From: Betaproteobacteria bacterium
Lineage (GTDB): Bacteria > Pseudomonadota > Gammaproteobacteria > Burkholderiales > Burkholderiaceae
Reading direction: 5' to 3'
DNA: 7,910 nt
Assembly (NCBI GenBank): GCA_018969885.1
Contig: JAGWXN010000153.1
Location: 1-7,910, forward strand
The position numbers and the translations under genes were made by a program. Shown piece by piece: positions 6,222 through 7,910 of this stretch. The notes under the pieces are model-generated. The model saw only the letters and a list, made by a program, of their open reading frames with translations, searched no databases and was not told the origin of the DNA. Every line of letters begins with the position of its first letter. Within the stretch, counting starts at the first letter, position 1.

Positions 6222-7406
6222 ATGGCTGCCACCACTCCCCTGATGAACACCTACGCGCAGCAACCTGTGGTGTTCACCCATGGCGACGGCGCGTGGCTGT
6301 TCGACAGCAACGGCAAGCGCTATCTCGACTGCCTGTCGGGCATCGCAGTCAACACCCTCGGCCACAATCACCCAGCGCTGGTGACGGCGCTGCGCGAACA
6401 GATCGGCAAGGTCATTCATGTGTCGAACCTGTTCACGCACCCCCTGCGTGATCAGCTCGCTCGCCTGCTTCTTGAGCGCAGCGGCATGACCAATGTGTTC
6501 TTCTGCAATTCGGGTCTGGAGGCCAACGAAGCGGCCATCAAGATCGCGCGCAAGTACGGTCACGACCGTGGCGTGGCCTTTCCCGAAATCGTGGTCTACG
6601 ACAAGTCCTTCCATGGCCGCTCGCTCGCCACCTTATCGGCTACCGGTAACGAAAAGGTGCAGAAGGGTTTCGAACCGCTGGTCGAAGGCTTTGTTCGCGT
6701 GCATCTGAACGACGCCGATGAGATCCGGCGGGTAGCCGCCAACCGCCCGAACGTGGTCGCAGTATTCGTCGAAGCCATCCAGGGTGAGGGCGGCATTCAG
6801 CCGGCGCACGCCGACTATCTTCGCGAGCTGCGCCGCCTCTGCGATGAAAAGCAGTGGCTCCTCATGATCGATGAGGTGCAGTGCGGCATGGGACGCACCG
6901 GCAAGTGGTTTGCGCATCAGTGGGCGGGTGTCCTGCCCGATGTCATGCCGCTTGCCAAGGGTCTGGGTTCGGGTGTGCCCATTGGCGCGGTGGTGGCGCA
7001 TGGCGCGGCGGCCGAGGTGTTCCAGCCTGGCAATCACGGCACCACGTTTGGCGGTAACCCGCTTGCCATGCGCGCGGGCATCGCCACGATCGAGGCCATG
7101 GAGGCCGAACACCTGCTTGATAACGCGGCGCAGGTTGGCGGATTCATCATCGCCCGCATCCGTGAACATTTTGCCGGTAATCCGGGCCTGGTCGAGGTAC
7201 GCGGCCAGGGTCTCATGATCGGTATCGAACTCGATCGCAGCTGCGGCGATCTGGTCGGTCAGGCGCTTGCCGCCGGGCTGGTGCTCAACGTTACCGCCGA
7301 TCGCGTGGTGCGTTTGCTGCCGCCTCTCATCCTGTCGCGCGAGCAGGCGCAACTGCTTCTCGATCGGTTGATTCCGCTGATCGAAGCAAGGTTGGCCCGG
7401 CCCTGA
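6222..7406 (+). CDS. argD: Acetylornithine aminotransferase
   Basis: This class III PLP-dependent aminotransferase is predicted to convert N-acetylglutamate semialdehyde plus glutamate to N-acetylornithine plus 2-oxoglutarate, the fourth step of arginine biosynthesis, in the cytoplasm. The protein has 394 residues, typical for ArgD. Visible family features are FFCNSGLEANEAAIKIAR with the phosphate-binding Ser-Gly (97-98), the FHGRS block (130-134), EAIQGEGG (184-191), Asp217 in IDEVQCGMGRTG, which pairs with the pyridine nitrogen, Lys246 in LAKGLGSG as the Schiff-base lysine, and GTTFGGNPLA (273-282). Close relatives include ornithine and succinylornithine aminotransferases, which sequence alone does not fully exclude. 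The ornithine carbamoyltransferase gene 39 bp downstream favours ArgD. The same enzyme may also act on succinyldiaminopimelate in lysine synthesis, as known for enteric ArgD. Confidence 0.93.
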   Translation: MAATTPLMNTYAQQPVVFTHGDGAWLFDSNGKRYLDCLSGIAVNTLGHNHPALVTALREQIGKVIHVSNLFTHPLRDQLARLLLERSGMTNVFFCNSGLEANEAAIKIARKYGHDRGVAFPEIVVYDKSFHGRSLATLSATGNEKVQKGFEPLVEGFVRVHLNDADEIRRVAANRPNVVAVFVEAIQGEGGIQPAHADYLRELRRLCDEKQWLLMIDEVQCGMGRTGKWFAHQWAGVLPDVMPLAKGLGSGVPIGAVVAHGAAAEVFQPGNHGTTFGGNPLAMRAGIATIEAMEAEHLLDNAAQVGGFIIARIREHFAGNPGLVEVRGQGLMIGIELDRSCGDLVGQALAAGLVLNVTADRVVRLLPPLILSREQAQLLLDRLIPLIEARLARP

Positions 7407-7445
7407 TCGCGGCCAGGCCAGCCTCCGCCCATCCAGCGTGCTGCC

Positions 7446-7910
7446 ATGACAACCCGGCATTTTTTGCAGTTCCGTGATCTGAGCCGTGACGAGATTCAGT
7501 ATCTGTTCGAGCGTTCGCGGCTGATCAAGGAGCGCTACAAGCGCTACGAAACCTATCATCCGCTCGCCGACCGTACGCTGGTCATGATCTTCGAAAAGGC
7601 GAGCACCCGCACCCGGCTCTCATTTGAGGCGGGCATGCATCAGCTGGGTGGCTCGGCCATCTATCTCAACACCCGCGACTCGCAGTTGGGCCGAGGCGAA
7701 CCGGTCGAAGACGCCGCCCAGGTCATCTCCCGCATGTGCGATCTGGTCATGATCCGCACCTTCGAGCAGGAGATCATCGAGCGGTTTGCGCGCCATTCCA
7801 GGGTGCCGGTCGTGAATGGCCTCACCAACGAATACCACCCTTGTCAGATCCTCGCCGACATCTTCACTTACATCGAGCACCGCGGCTCAATCGAGGGCCG
7901 CACGGTGGCC
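7446..7910 (+). CDS. argF: Ornithine carbamoyltransferase, 3'-truncated
   Basis: ArgF joins carbamoyl phosphate and ornithine to give citrulline, the sixth step of arginine biosynthesis. The first 155 codons are present, about half of the usual 300-310; the frame is open to the window end. The carbamoyl-phosphate site STRTRLSFE (Ser53-Arg57), the RGEPVEDAAQVISRM helix (83-97), MIRTF with Arg104, and LTNEYHPCQILAD with His131-Pro132-Cys133-Gln134 are all in place, so the N-terminal carbamoyl-phosphate domain is intact as far as seen. The protein opens MTTRHFLQFRDLS, a standard beginning for the family. No clear Shine-Dalgarno precedes the ATG at 7446. The short gap to argD suggests co-transcription. 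The anabolic role is inferred from argD next door; no arginine deiminase genes are visible. Confidence 0.96.
   Translation, partial: MTTRHFLQFRDLSRDEIQYLFERSRLIKERYKRYETYHPLADRTLVMIFEKASTRTRLSFEAGMHQLGGSAIYLNTRDSQLGRGEPVEDAAQVISRMCDLVMIRTFEQEIIERFARHSRVPVVNGLTNEYHPCQILADIFTYIEHRGSIEGRTVA

Noticed and set aside
5601..6614. Long open frame on the minus strand (337 codons) opposite efp and the start of argD
   Set aside because: It is the antisense of two unmistakable conserved genes. Its His/Val-rich composition is typical of a GC-rich shadow frame, and no family motif is visible.
7394..7419. Inverted repeat of GGCC units around the argD stop codon as a terminator
   Set aside because: The stem has a C-A mismatch and no following T-run, and GGCC repeats are expected by chance at this GC content.
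6633..7559. Long open frame on the minus strand (308 codons) opposite argD and the start of argF
   Set aside because: It overlaps verified catalytic motifs of ArgD on the other strand and shows no recognisable domain.

Overview
The window is a GC-rich, densely coded stretch of bacterial chromosome that looks betaproteobacterial. The main evidence is a complete earP gene directly upstream of an elongation factor P whose modified-loop residue is Arg32. This pairing is known from Betaproteobacteria (for example Neisseria) and from Pseudomonas and relatives. A Rhodocyclales-like host would fit the overall style, but that is a guess made without a search. I see no mobile element, phage gene, CRISPR array, rRNA or tRNA, and no stretch over 300 bases without a gene.

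Layout: (1) 2-742 (+) is the 3' portion of a type II 3-hydroxyacyl-CoA dehydrogenase-like SDR gene, cut by the window start. (2) 759-2084 (-) is an amidase-signature hydrolase, convergent with the SDR (16 bp gap). (3) 2137-4086 (+) is a secreted gamma-glutamyltransferase, divergent from the amidase across a 52-bp gap. (4) 4103-4381 (+) is a small KTSC-domain protein. (5) 4391-5575 (+) is earP. (6) 5613-6176 (+) is efp. (7) 6222-7406 (+) is argD. (8) 7446-7910 (+) is argF, cut by the window end.

The six genes from 2137 onward run in the same direction with gaps of 9-50 bp and no clear terminator between them, so read-through is possible. An AT-richer patch at the 3' end of earP may be a separate efp promoter. 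Three functional blocks stand out. EarP and EF-P form a modification enzyme and its substrate: EarP rhamnosylates Arg32 of EF-P, which rescues ribosomes at polyproline stretches. ArgD and ArgF are consecutive steps toward citrulline in arginine biosynthesis. The amidase and gamma-glutamyltransferase may both release nitrogen or amino acids from amides and peptides, but a shared role is only inferred.

Most of the window is conserved housekeeping sequence. The points most worth a second look are the KTSC protein placed directly upstream of earP-efp and a Pro-rich insertion of about 35 residues in the catalytic subunit of the gamma-glutamyltransferase, near its oxyanion hole. I found no convincing wholly new system.
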